A stretch of DNA of 42,222 nucleotides. It comes from Paraburkholderia franconis (lineage in GTDB: Bacteria > Pseudomonadota > Gammaproteobacteria > Burkholderiales > Burkholderiaceae). The stretch's first letter is position 1. Each line of letters begins with the position of its first letter. Shown piece after piece: positions 25,064 to 33,079 of the stretch. A program made the translations under genes and the position numbers. The notes under the pieces are model-generated. The model saw only the letters and a program-made list of their open reading frames with translations. It made no database searches and was not told the origin of the DNA. The stretch covers positions 1 to 42,222 of the forward strand of contig NZ_WHNP01000061.1 of NCBI RefSeq assembly GCF_009362735.1. The letters run 5' to 3'.

Positions 25064-26359
25064 TCAATGCGGCCCCGCGAATACGAGTGCCGCGTTGGTT
25101 CCACCGAAACCAAACGAGTTGGACAATGCAAATCCGATGCGGCGTGGTTTTGCTGTGTTCGCGACGAGATCCATGGCTGGACAGTCGTCCGGCGGATCGT
25201 TCAGGTTCAGCGTGGGAGGCGCAATCTGGTCACGCAACGCGAGGATCGAGATGATCGCTTCTACCGCCCCCGAGGCACCCAGCAAATGCCCCATCGCGGA
25301 CTTGGTCGACGAAACAGACAAGGATCCCGTTGCGTGCGTGCCGAAGACCGTTTCGATTGCACGCAGCTCGATCTCGTCGCCAGCCTGGGTCGAAGTCGCA
25401 TGTGCGTTCACATAGTCGATCGCATCTGGCGTGATGCCGGCGCGGCCGATCGCTGCAGACATGGCACGTACGGCACCGTTGCCATCCTCCGGGGGCGCCG
25501 CGATATGGAACCCGTCTCCCGACAGGCCGTAGCCGGCCAGCTCTGCGTAGATGCGCGCGCTCCGTCGCATCGCGTGCTCATATTCCTCCAGCACAACCAT
25601 GCCGCTACCTTCACCCATCACGAAACCATCGCGACGTCTGTCCCAGGGACGCGACGCCGCGCGCGGATCGTCGTTGAAGCTAGTCGACAATGCCCGGGCA
25701 GCGCAGAATCCCGCAATGCCGATCCGGCACACCGCCGCTTCAGCGCCACCGGCGACCATCACGTCGGCATCGCCGAACATTATCATTCTCGCGGCGTCAC
25801 CCAACGCGTGTGCACCGCTGGCACACGCGGTCGCGACCGCGTGCGTCGGTCCGCGCAGGCCATGCGCGATTGCGATATGTCCCGCCGCAAGGTTGATCAG
25901 ATTTGACGGAACGAAGAACGGCGAAACGGCCCGAGCCCCCCGTTCATGAAGCGCCACGGCTGCCTCGGCGATACCGGGCAGGCCACCGATACCCGAACCC
26001 ACCAGCACGCCGGTGCGCTCCCGTTCGCGGTCAGTTTGCGGTCGCCATCCCGAGTCATCCAGCGCCTGACTGGCCGCGCACATCGCATACCTCGCGAAGC
26101 GATCCATTTTTCGCTGGTCCTTGCTGCCAATCCATTCGGACGGGTCGAACCCGCCACTGTCAAACGAACCGGTGGGCACGAGACCCGCGATCCGGCACGG
26201 CAGGTCATCAACGTTGAAACGGTCGATCGGACCGATACCCGATTCACTTCTCAACAGCCTTGACCAGACGTGTTCAACGCCCACTCCCAGTGGCGTCACG
26301 AGACCGAGCCCCGTCACGGCCACACGCCTGACACCCGATTGCCCAACGTCCCTCCACAT
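25064..26359 (-). CDS. FabF-like beta-ketoacyl-ACP synthase
   Basis: 431 residues from the ATG at 26359, six bases after GGAG. The catalytic triad is complete: C179 in VATACASGAHAL, H320 in NAHATSTQAGD and H358 in MGHLLGASGA, with K353 also present. Such enzymes condense acyl groups with malonyl-ACP. No acyl carrier protein, ketoreductase or other fatty-acid gene is nearby; instead it lies 47 bases after glyA in a catabolic operon. It may be an extra FabF, part of a specialised acylation step, or a hitch-hiker. The many replacements relative to housekeeping FabF suggest a paralogue. Confidence 0.92.
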   Translation of the reverse strand: MWRDVGQSGVRRVAVTGLGLVTPLGVGVEHVWSRLLRSESGIGPIDRFNVDDLPCRIAGLVPTGSFDSGGFDPSEWIGSKDQRKMDRFARYAMCAASQALDDSGWRPQTDRERERTGVLVGSGIGGLPGIAEAAVALHERGARAVSPFFVPSNLINLAAGHIAIAHGLRGPTHAVATACASGAHALGDAARMIMFGDADVMVAGGAEAAVCRIGIAGFCAARALSTSFNDDPRAASRPWDRRRDGFVMGEGSGMVVLEEYEHAMRRSARIYAELAGYGLSGDGFHIAAPPEDGNGAVRAMSAAIGRAGITPDAIDYVNAHATSTQAGDEIELRAIETVFGTHATGSLSVSSTKSAMGHLLGASGAVEAIISILALRDQIAPPTLNLNDPPDDCPAMDLVANTAKPRRIGFALSNSFGFGGTNAALVFAGPH

Positions 26360-26406
26360 TGCTTTCTCCCTGTCTGCGTCCACTTTCATCAGTGCGCGAC
26401 CGCCGC

Positions 26407-27726
26407 CTATACACGACAGTCTTCGGCCGACGCCGCCTGGTACACAGGGAAACGTCGGCAGAGCGATGCGACCTCACCGCGAACTCTTGCGATCACGGCC
26501 TGATCGTCGGGCGCATCCAGCACCTCGCACACCAGCGTTGCCGTCAAGGCCGACTCGGCCTCGCGGAAGCCTCGAGTGGTGATGGCGGGCGAGCCGATCC
26601 GGATCCCGCTTGTCACAGACGGTGACTGCGGATCGTTGGGCACCGCATTCTTGTTGACCGTGATGCGGGCAGCGCCTAACGCAGCATCAGCCTGCTTTCC
26701 AGTAATGCCCTTCCCCACCAGACTCACAAGGAAAAGATGATCATCGGTGCCTCCCGACACGATCTCGTAGCCCCGCTGCTGGAACACAGCAGCCATTGCC
26801 TTCGCATTGGCCAGAGTCTGGATTTGATACCGCGCGAAGGCAGGCTCGAGTGCCTCCTTGAACGCGACGGCCTTTGCCGCAATCACATGCATCAGCGGCC
26901 CACCCTGGGTACCTGGAAAGACCATTGCGTTGAGCTTCTTCTCGATCGCATCGTTCGCGCGGGCGAGAATGAGACCACCACGTGGACCGCGCAGCGTCTT
27001 GTGCGTTGTGGAGGTAACCACGTCGGCGAACGGCATGGGGTTCGGATACAGGCCAGCAGCCACGAGTCCGGCGACGTGCGCCATATCGACGAACAGCCAC
27101 GCGCCGACGCGATCCGAAATGGCGCGAAACCGTGGAAAATCGAGCACCCTCGAATAGGCCGAGAAGCCGGCCACGATCATCCTGGGTTGGTGCTCGAGCG
27201 CGAGACGCTCAAGCTCGTCATAATCGATCAGGCCGGTCTGCGCGTTGACGCCATACTGCACAGCGTTGAACACCTTTCCCGAGAACGACACTTTCGCACC
27301 GTGCGTGAGATGGCCGCCGTGCGCGAGGCTCATCCCAAGAATCGTGTCACCCGGGGTCAGTAGCGCCAGATAGATGGCAGCATTCGCCTGGGATCCGCTG
27401 TGTGGCTGCACGTTTGCATAGTCCGCGCCAAACAGCTTCTTTGCCCGTTCGATCGCGATCGTCTCCACCCGGTCAACGTATTCGCAACCGCCGTAGTAAC
27501 GCTTGCCCGGATACCCTTCCGCATACTTGTTGGTCAGCACGGAACCCTGCGCCTCGAGCACACGGACACTCACATAGTTCTCGGATGCGATCAGTTCAAT
27601 GTGCTGTTCCTGCCGCTGACGCTCCTGCTCCAGCGCTACACCCAGTTCCGGATCGAATTCATTGATCGACTGCAAGTCGTTAAACAATTCAACCTCCGAT
27701 AGTTCCGTTGTCGCCTGCCCCATCAT
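26407..27726 (-). CDS. glyA: Serine hydroxymethyltransferase paralogue
   Basis: 439 residues, about 20 longer than most GlyA because of an N-terminal extension. IELIASENYVS, GYPGKRYYGGCEY, the PLP-lysine motif VVTSTTHKTLRGPRGG and MVFPGTQGGP are all present. It interconverts glycine plus methylene-tetrahydrofolate and serine. Next to an N-carbamoylsarcosine-amidase-like gene this makes sense: sarcosine breakdown yields glycine and a C1 unit that GlyA can join into serine. The double ATG at 27726 lacks a clear ribosome-binding site, so the start is uncertain. The gap to the upstream amidase gene is 100 bases. Confidence 0.96.
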   Translation of the reverse strand: MMGQATTELSEVELFNDLQSINEFDPELGVALEQERQRQEQHIELIASENYVSVRVLEAQGSVLTNKYAEGYPGKRYYGGCEYVDRVETIAIERAKKLFGADYANVQPHSGSQANAAIYLALLTPGDTILGMSLAHGGHLTHGAKVSFSGKVFNAVQYGVNAQTGLIDYDELERLALEHQPRMIVAGFSAYSRVLDFPRFRAISDRVGAWLFVDMAHVAGLVAAGLYPNPMPFADVVTSTTHKTLRGPRGGLILARANDAIEKKLNAMVFPGTQGGPLMHVIAAKAVAFKEALEPAFARYQIQTLANAKAMAAVFQQRGYEIVSGGTDDHLFLVSLVGKGITGKQADAALGAARITVNKNAVPNDPQSPSVTSGIRIGSPAITTRGFREAESALTATLVCEVLDAPDDQAVIARVRGEVASLCRRFPVYQAASAEDCRV

Positions 27727-27826
27727 TCGCGCAGTCGCAATGTATTGCTGCCCGCGTACCGGCGGTCCACCCTGAGCGCTGTCTGTCGCTCGGGTGAACT
27801 GCCGCTGGCGGCCGACGCTGTCCAGA

Positions 27827-28513
27827 CTAGCCCTTCACCGACTTCAGATAGTCGACGCAGCGATCGACCGATTCGACATCGGCGAATTTCGCGTCGATAT
27901 CGAACAGGTTCCACTCGACGGCGCCCGGCACGCGGTCACCGATGCACTCGCGTACCGCGATCGTGCGGAAGCCTTCCGCCAGACCGTCGCACAGTGTGGT
28001 GCGCACGCAGGCCGACGCAGTCACACCCGTCACGAGGATCGTGTCGACGCCCGCGGCGCGCAGGAAGCCGGCCAGATAGGTGCCGTGAAACGAACTCGCG
28101 CGCTTCTTGATGAGCACCTGTTCGCCCTCGATTGGTGCGATACGCGAATCGATCGCCCAGAGATTTTCGTCAGCCTGGTTGACCACATCCACCGGAATCT
28201 TGTTGTGCCACAGCCCCATGTCGGTGTGCGGATTCTTGCGGTCAGTGACCTGATAGCAGGTCGTCACGTGAACCACCGGATGATTGTTTGCGCGGCATGC
28301 CGCCAGCAGTCGTTGCACACCGGGAATGATCTCCTCGTCGATTTTTTCGCACGTGAACGGGTTGCCGGGGCGGGTCCACGCGTTAGCCAGATCGACATTA
28401 ATCAGCGCTGGCTTCTTGCCAAATCCGACGCGCCGCTGAAAGCCGCGAGCCTGGTACAGTTCGGTTGCCTGGGCGAATGCTTGTGCCAGCATGTCATTCA
28501 AACTTGCGTTCAT
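27827..28513 (-). CDS. Isochorismatase-fold hydrolase, N-carbamoylsarcosine-amidase-like
   Basis: 228 residues. The Asp-Lys-Cys triad of cysteine hydrolases is visible: D41 in LINVDLANAWT, K136 or K137 in VLIKKRASSFHGT and C169 in TGVTASACVRTT. Length and spacing fit N-carbamoylsarcosine amidohydrolase, which releases sarcosine, CO2 and ammonia. The company of HyuA/HyuB-type N-methylhydantoinase genes and glyA supports that role; a general N-carbamoyl-amino-acid or other amidase remains possible. GGAGG lies nine bases before the ATG, and a promoter with the shared ATTGG-CGATCAA motif lies about 60-95 bases upstream. Confidence 0.88.
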   Translation of the reverse strand: MNASLNDMLAQAFAQATELYQARGFQRRVGFGKKPALINVDLANAWTRPGNPFTCEKIDEEIIPGVQRLLAACRANNHPVVHVTTCYQVTDRKNPHTDMGLWHNKIPVDVVNQADENLWAIDSRIAPIEGEQVLIKKRASSFHGTYLAGFLRAAGVDTILVTGVTASACVRTTLCDGLAEGFRTIAVRECIGDRVPGAVEWNLFDIDAKFADVESVDRCVDYLKSVKG

Positions 28514-28574
28514 CTCGAATTACCTCCGGTAAGGATTTGCAGATTCTGTACGTGCCATTCGTGTTGGCACTGCG

Positions 28575-28607
28575 AACTATATTAAGGAAATTATTGATCG
28601 TCCAATT
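28575..28607 (-). promoter_or_regulatory. Promoter of the amidase operon with a shared motif
   Basis: On the minus strand TTGGAC and TATAGT are 18 bases apart, just downstream of the porin stop codon. The -35 lies inside ATTGGACGATCAA (28594-28606), which recurs with one change before hyuA at 35292-35304. This suggests binding by one of the module 2 regulators. Confidence 0.5.
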
Positions 28608-28716
28608 ACAATTCAGCCTCTATTGTTACCACGGAAAGCATCAATTAACGGCATCCTATGAATGGATAAGGGTGCGCCAGGCACGCGTTGCGACGTGGCA
28701 CAACTCCGTTTCGGCA

Positions 28717-29757
28717 TCAAAACCGGCTTCGAATACCCACGCCGTACGTCAATCCGGACGACATACCAGTCGCGCGGTCCGCGAGAATCGCGGTGTACAC
28801 GTCGGTCCGTCTGGAGAGGTTGTAGTCATAGCCGGCCGCCAGTGTGTTGCGGCTGACTCCGTTACCTCCCGACGTCTTCGAATGAACGAAAGACGCGAGA
28901 ACATTGCCACCGTCAAGCGGTAACGAGATCCCGACCTGTCCTCCATTCGTGGTCAGATCGCCCATCGTGATGCGGTCGGCTATGCGCTGGTACTGACCGT
29001 AGAGCCGTATGCCGTTGAAGTCCCAGCTCGCCGCGACCTGCAGGGCGGTCTGACGTGAGAATCCAGGTGTGACAATGTCGAGGTCTCCCGGGACCGTGTC
29101 AAAAGGCTGGCTCTGATAGGCAACGCTCGCTGCGAATGGACCAATCGTGTAGTTGAGCGCCCCACCCCACTTGTGCGCGTTGCCGTCACCGGGTTGATTA
29201 CCCAGCGCATAGATGACGTCCGCGGTCAGGCCTCGCACTTTCGGTGAGTGATAGACCACCGCGTTGTTCCACGCATAACCGCCGACCAGCCCCTGATTGT
29301 CGACACCGACGTACGTATGCAGCACCATCGGTGAGAACGTGTAGGAGTCGACGAACGGGTTGAAGATCACCGTGGTCACGAAATACGGGGTGACGAGGCG
29401 CCCAAGGTCAATGGAGCCATACGGGCCACCGATGCCAACATAGGCATTGCGGCCAAAGAACGGTTCGCCATCGAAACTGCCAGAGCGACCGTTCTGGGGG
29501 CGGAAAAACGCCTCAAGCCCAAAGGTAGCGCGCCATTCACCACCAAGGTCCTCGCTGCCTCGCAGTCCCCAATACGATGTGGACATCCCGCCACCGCCGA
29601 TCACCCACGCGCCACTGTTGCCCAGCAACCGCTGTGATCCCGCCCATGCATCCACCTGCCCATAAAGTTCCACCCGTGATTGCGCATGTGCCGCATGTGA
29701 GCTCACTGCCAGAAGTGCACCCACACCAAGCGATGCAATGTAGTGTTTTGATCTCAT
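28717..29757 (-). CDS. Gram-negative trimeric porin (Burkholderia type)
   Basis: 346 residues from the ATG at 29757, with GGAG nine bases upstream. A signal peptide (MRSKHYIASLGVGALLAVSS, then HAAHA with cleavage before QSRVELYG) precedes a 16-strand beta-barrel of the OmpC-like family: SRVELYGQVDAW at the start, repeated YGLR/WGLRG and AGYDYNLSRRTDVYT segments, and a terminal aromatic residue (GIRSRF). It forms a diffusion channel in the outer membrane. Its place between the MFS and amidase genes suggests a substrate-specific uptake role for module 2. It is 33 bases after the MFS gene, so the two are probably cotranscribed. Confidence 0.95.
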   Translation of the reverse strand: MRSKHYIASLGVGALLAVSSHAAHAQSRVELYGQVDAWAGSQRLLGNSGAWVIGGGGMSTSYWGLRGSEDLGGEWRATFGLEAFFRPQNGRSGSFDGEPFFGRNAYVGIGGPYGSIDLGRLVTPYFVTTVIFNPFVDSYTFSPMVLHTYVGVDNQGLVGGYAWNNAVVYHSPKVRGLTADVIYALGNQPGDGNAHKWGGALNYTIGPFAASVAYQSQPFDTVPGDLDIVTPGFSRQTALQVAASWDFNGIRLYGQYQRIADRITMGDLTTNGGQVGISLPLDGGNVLASFVHSKTSGGNGVSRNTLAAGYDYNLSRRTDVYTAILADRATGMSSGLTYGVGIRSRF

Positions 29758-29790
29758 CAGATGACGCTCCCGTGACATGTGTGTGCCGCG

Positions 29791-31125
29791 TCATGCGCCA
29801 TATCCGCGCTTTCGGGCGAAGAGAACCAGCACCGCGGAAGCAAGACAAGGCAATACGCCGAAATAGAGCGCCCCCTCTTTCCAGCTGCCACCGTGAGCCA
29901 GCAGAGCGCTCACACCTGCGCTCGCGACAATTGCGCCGATCGGCCCCATCGAGGTCACGATCGCACCGCCCGTCGCGCGGATAGCCGTTGGGTAACTTTC
30001 GCCGATGAAAAACAGCGCGGCCGCATAAGGGCCGATCAGGAAGAACAATCCTGCGCTGTACAACGTGACGACCACGGGGAAGTCGCTCGGGGCGAACAGC
30101 ATCCCCATGAAGGAAAGCGCGCCCAGCATCCAGCCGGCGGCGATGGTGTTGCGCCGTCCCAGCCGGTCACCGACAAAGCCATGCACGACATAGCCCGCAT
30201 AACCGACCACGTTTGACAGGACGAGTACAAACAGGGAGCTTTGGAAGGACAGGCCGTGCACCTTCGTGATCACGGTCGTCCCCAGCACGCTGAAGACCTG
30301 GATCGTGAACCAGTTGAGCATGAAGCTCAGCCCGAGCACGAGTGTGCTGCGTAGTGCCGGTCCATGAAACGCAGCGCCGAAGCCTGCTCCACCGTGTCCT
30401 TCGTAGTCCAGACCATGCGCATCTGCGAGCACGCGCGCACCTTTGCTGTCGCCCGCGCGGCGCATTGCCATGATGCGCTGATGCAGGAGAAACTGTGGAC
30501 TCTCTTTGAGCCTGTGCGTCATGACGAGAATCAGCACGGCTGGAAATGCCGCAAAGATGAAACAGCCACGCCAACCCACGAGGGGTAGCAGCGCAGCAGT
30601 CAGTCCGGCCGCCACCAGTGCGCCGATGGGCCAGCCCCCCTGAACCAGACTATAGAAAAGGCCCTTGCGCCGCTCCATCTTTGGATCATCGAGTGCGGCA
30701 TACATCTCGTTCAGGTAGGTCGCGTTGACGGTCTGCTCGGCATAGCCAAGACCAGCCAGCGAGCGCACGAGAACCAATGCGCCCTGGCCTGCGCCGCCTG
30801 CCGCAGCCGTCAACCCCGAACACAACGCGGCGCCGGCGACCGTCGTGATCATCCCGGCCCGTCGCCCAAAACGATCAACGACGGGGCCGATCAGGAATGC
30901 AATGACCGCCGTGCCAACGGCAACCAGCGTGGCAATTTCGGCCTGCTGTGCTTCGCTCCAGTCGTAGTGCCGGCCAATCTCGGGAAGGAGCGTGCCGAAC
31001 AGAATGAAGTCATAGACTGCGAAGATCCATGCGAAAAAAGCCGTCCAGCTCGCCCGGCTTACATCACGCGCATCGACACCCGGAGGCGTCCATATGTCCT
31101 GCAACATCGCTTCCTCGCGTTTCAT
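29791..31125 (-). CDS. MFS transporter (AAHS/metabolite:H+ symporter type), module 2
   Basis: 444 residues from the ATG at 31125, with GAGGAGAGTGGTG before it; the track of the frame to 31173 has no ribosome-binding site. Twelve membrane segments, the DRFGRRAGM loop after helix 2, the GDRLGRRNT repeat after helix 8 and a RLKESPQFLL motif after helix 6 fit the sugar/aromatic-acid symporter group. It probably imports the hydantoin-type substrate across the inner membrane, with the porin downstream serving the outer membrane. It lies 186 bases after hyuB. Confidence 0.93.
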   Translation of the reverse strand: MKREEAMLQDIWTPPGVDARDVSRASWTAFFAWIFAVYDFILFGTLLPEIGRHYDWSEAQQAEIATLVAVGTAVIAFLIGPVVDRFGRRAGMITTVAGAALCSGLTAAAGGAGQGALVLVRSLAGLGYAEQTVNATYLNEMYAALDDPKMERRKGLFYSLVQGGWPIGALVAAGLTAALLPLVGWRGCFIFAAFPAVLILVMTHRLKESPQFLLHQRIMAMRRAGDSKGARVLADAHGLDYEGHGGAGFGAAFHGPALRSTLVLGLSFMLNWFTIQVFSVLGTTVITKVHGLSFQSSLFVLVLSNVVGYAGYVVHGFVGDRLGRRNTIAAGWMLGALSFMGMLFAPSDFPVVVTLYSAGLFFLIGPYAAALFFIGESYPTAIRATGGAIVTSMGPIGAIVASAGVSALLAHGGSWKEGALYFGVLPCLASAVLVLFARKRGYGA

Positions 31126-31311
31126 CACCACTCTCCTCGACCCATGCATGGGGCTGAACGACGTACGTTGCACTGAATTGGATGACTTTCTTCATCAATG
31201 TTGTAGTTTGTATTCCTAATTACATTTAATGTGAATTCGCCCGAAAGCATCGGGACATCAAGGTATTGAAGCGGCGCGTCGCATTCACTCCGCGCCGCAT
31301 AGGCGCTCCTG

Positions 31312-33066
31312 TTAACCGCGGAGTTGCCTGCGTCGTTCGAGCGTAGCCTGCTTGTCGAGCGTCAGCCCGGGCGTGATCACGACCCCGTAGGCGGCGTATG
31401 CATGCTCGCGCGTGCAAAAGTCGTCGAGCACGTCGTCCAGCACCTGTTCCGCGGGGCGCTCAAGCGGGTCGCCGTAGCCTCCCCCACACGGCGCGTAATA
31501 GGCCATGCTGCCGCCAGCGGGTAATGCCACGTTGGAAAACTTGGCTGGCATCTGCGTGACCGTTCCCTCTGCATCGGTGATCTCCACCTTGCCGACCTGT
31601 CCTGCATGACCGCCGAAGGCACCCCACGGCACATCCAGATGCCGCTCTGATTCGTGCGTGACAGTGCCGCCTTCCAGCAGACGCTGCGTCTTGACAACGC
31701 CAATTCCTCCACGATGGCGGCCGGCGCCCGGCAACACGTCGTCGCGCAATTCGTACCGGTCGCACACCATCGGCAGATGCATGCCGAGGTCTTCTATCGG
31801 GTTGTTGCGGGTGTTAGCCATCAGGTTGTCGATAGAATCGGGACCGTCGGATGTTGGCCGGCCACCATAAGCGCCTTCGTTGACCTCGAGGAACACCCAG
31901 TAGTCGCCGCTCGGGCGCAGACCTGAGTAGGCCGCAAACGAGAGGGTGGCTGAATTGCCGGCAGTTGTGCGCTCCGGCAGGACGGGCGACAGTGCCTTGA
32001 TGATCAGATCGATCATCCGGTTGCACTGGGTAAAACGAGCCTCGGCCGCAGCAGGATAGATCGGATTGAAAATCGACCCCTCGGGTGCCACGACAGAGAT
32101 CGGCCGGAACGAGCCTTCGTTCGGTGGCAGCGCGACCTCCATGAGCGCCGTGTCCGTCAGCAGTGCACGGAACGCGCAATAACAGGCCGGCTTGGTCGAA
32201 CCTTCAAACGGCACATTGAATCCCGTCGGGACCTGGTCGGCCGAGCCAGTCAGATCGACTTCGACGCTGTCACCGCGCACCCTCACACACACCTTGATCG
32301 GCAAGCGCTTGTCCCGATGCACGCCGTCATCGTCGAGAAATCCTTCGGCAAAGTAGTCGCCGTCCGGAATCTCTGCAATGCGGTTGCGCATCATCGTCTC
32401 GGTGTAGTCCATCAGCTGGTTGGCAGCGCCGAATACCGTTTCGCGGCCATAGGCATCGAGCAGTTCCTGCATGCGGCGAGCGCCCAGCTGGGCCGAGGCG
32501 ATCTGCGCATCGATATCGTCCCGGGTCTGCCGCGCCGTGCGGCTATTGTGATTGATAAACTGCCAGAGTCCCTCGTTGCGCTTGCCCCGTTCATAGAGCT
32601 TGATCCCCGCGAACAGCATGCCTTCTGCAAACACGTCAGGCACGTCGATGATGAGACCCGGCGTCGCCGCGCCGATGTCGACATGATGCGCGGTATTGGC
32701 CGCGTAGCCGACCAGTTCGCCACGCCAGAACACGGGCACGACAATGCACAGATCCGGGCTATGGCTTGCGCCATAGTAGGGGTGGTTGTGGATAACCACA
32801 TCGCCCTCAGCCCATGCGCCGCCCTGAAGGCATCGGTCAATACCACGGAGGTATCCCGGTATGGATCCGATATGCAGTGGTGAACCTTCCGATTCGGTCA
32901 GCGTGTTGAACTCGAGATCGAACAGGCCTGCACCGATGTCCTGTGACTCGCGGATGATCGACGAGAAAGACATGCGGTACAGCACATGGCCCATTTCCTC
33001 CGCGATCGTATGCAGGGCTCCGCTGATCACCTGCAGCGTGACAGGATCGACACGTCCGTTTTCCAT
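31312..33066 (-). CDS. hyuB: N-methylhydantoinase / hydantoinase B subunit
   Basis: 584 residues from the ATG at 33066, six bases after GGAG. The HyuB family is recognised by VTLQVISGALHTIAEEMGHV, SPLHIGSIPGYLRG, HNHPYYGASHSPDLCIVVPV, the AGNSATLSFAAYSG segment and the C-terminal GRHRGGIGV and CGGGYGDPLERP. With HyuA it forms an ATP-dependent amidohydrolase that opens five-membered cyclic imides or amides such as N-methylhydantoin, hydantoins or 5-oxoproline. It starts 13 bases after hyuA. Length is normal and no damage is seen. The amidase gene downstream points to N-methylhydantoin as substrate, but acetophenone carboxylase-like subfamilies share the same fold. Confidence 0.93.
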   Translation of the reverse strand: MENGRVDPVTLQVISGALHTIAEEMGHVLYRMSFSSIIRESQDIGAGLFDLEFNTLTESEGSPLHIGSIPGYLRGIDRCLQGGAWAEGDVVIHNHPYYGASHSPDLCIVVPVFWRGELVGYAANTAHHVDIGAATPGLIIDVPDVFAEGMLFAGIKLYERGKRNEGLWQFINHNSRTARQTRDDIDAQIASAQLGARRMQELLDAYGRETVFGAANQLMDYTETMMRNRIAEIPDGDYFAEGFLDDDGVHRDKRLPIKVCVRVRGDSVEVDLTGSADQVPTGFNVPFEGSTKPACYCAFRALLTDTALMEVALPPNEGSFRPISVVAPEGSIFNPIYPAAAEARFTQCNRMIDLIIKALSPVLPERTTAGNSATLSFAAYSGLRPSGDYWVFLEVNEGAYGGRPTSDGPDSIDNLMANTRNNPIEDLGMHLPMVCDRYELRDDVLPGAGRHRGGIGVVKTQRLLEGGTVTHESERHLDVPWGAFGGHAGQVGKVEITDAEGTVTQMPAKFSNVALPAGGSMAYYAPCGGGYGDPLERPAEQVLDDVLDDFCTREHAYAAYGVVITPGLTLDKQATLERRRQLRG

Positions 33067-33079
33067 GATCTGCTCCTTG

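Noticed and set aside
24884..25906. 340-codon plus-strand ORF
   Set aside because: It is antisense to the ketosynthase gene, which has complete catalytic motifs; Arg-rich composition typical of a GC-rich shadow frame.
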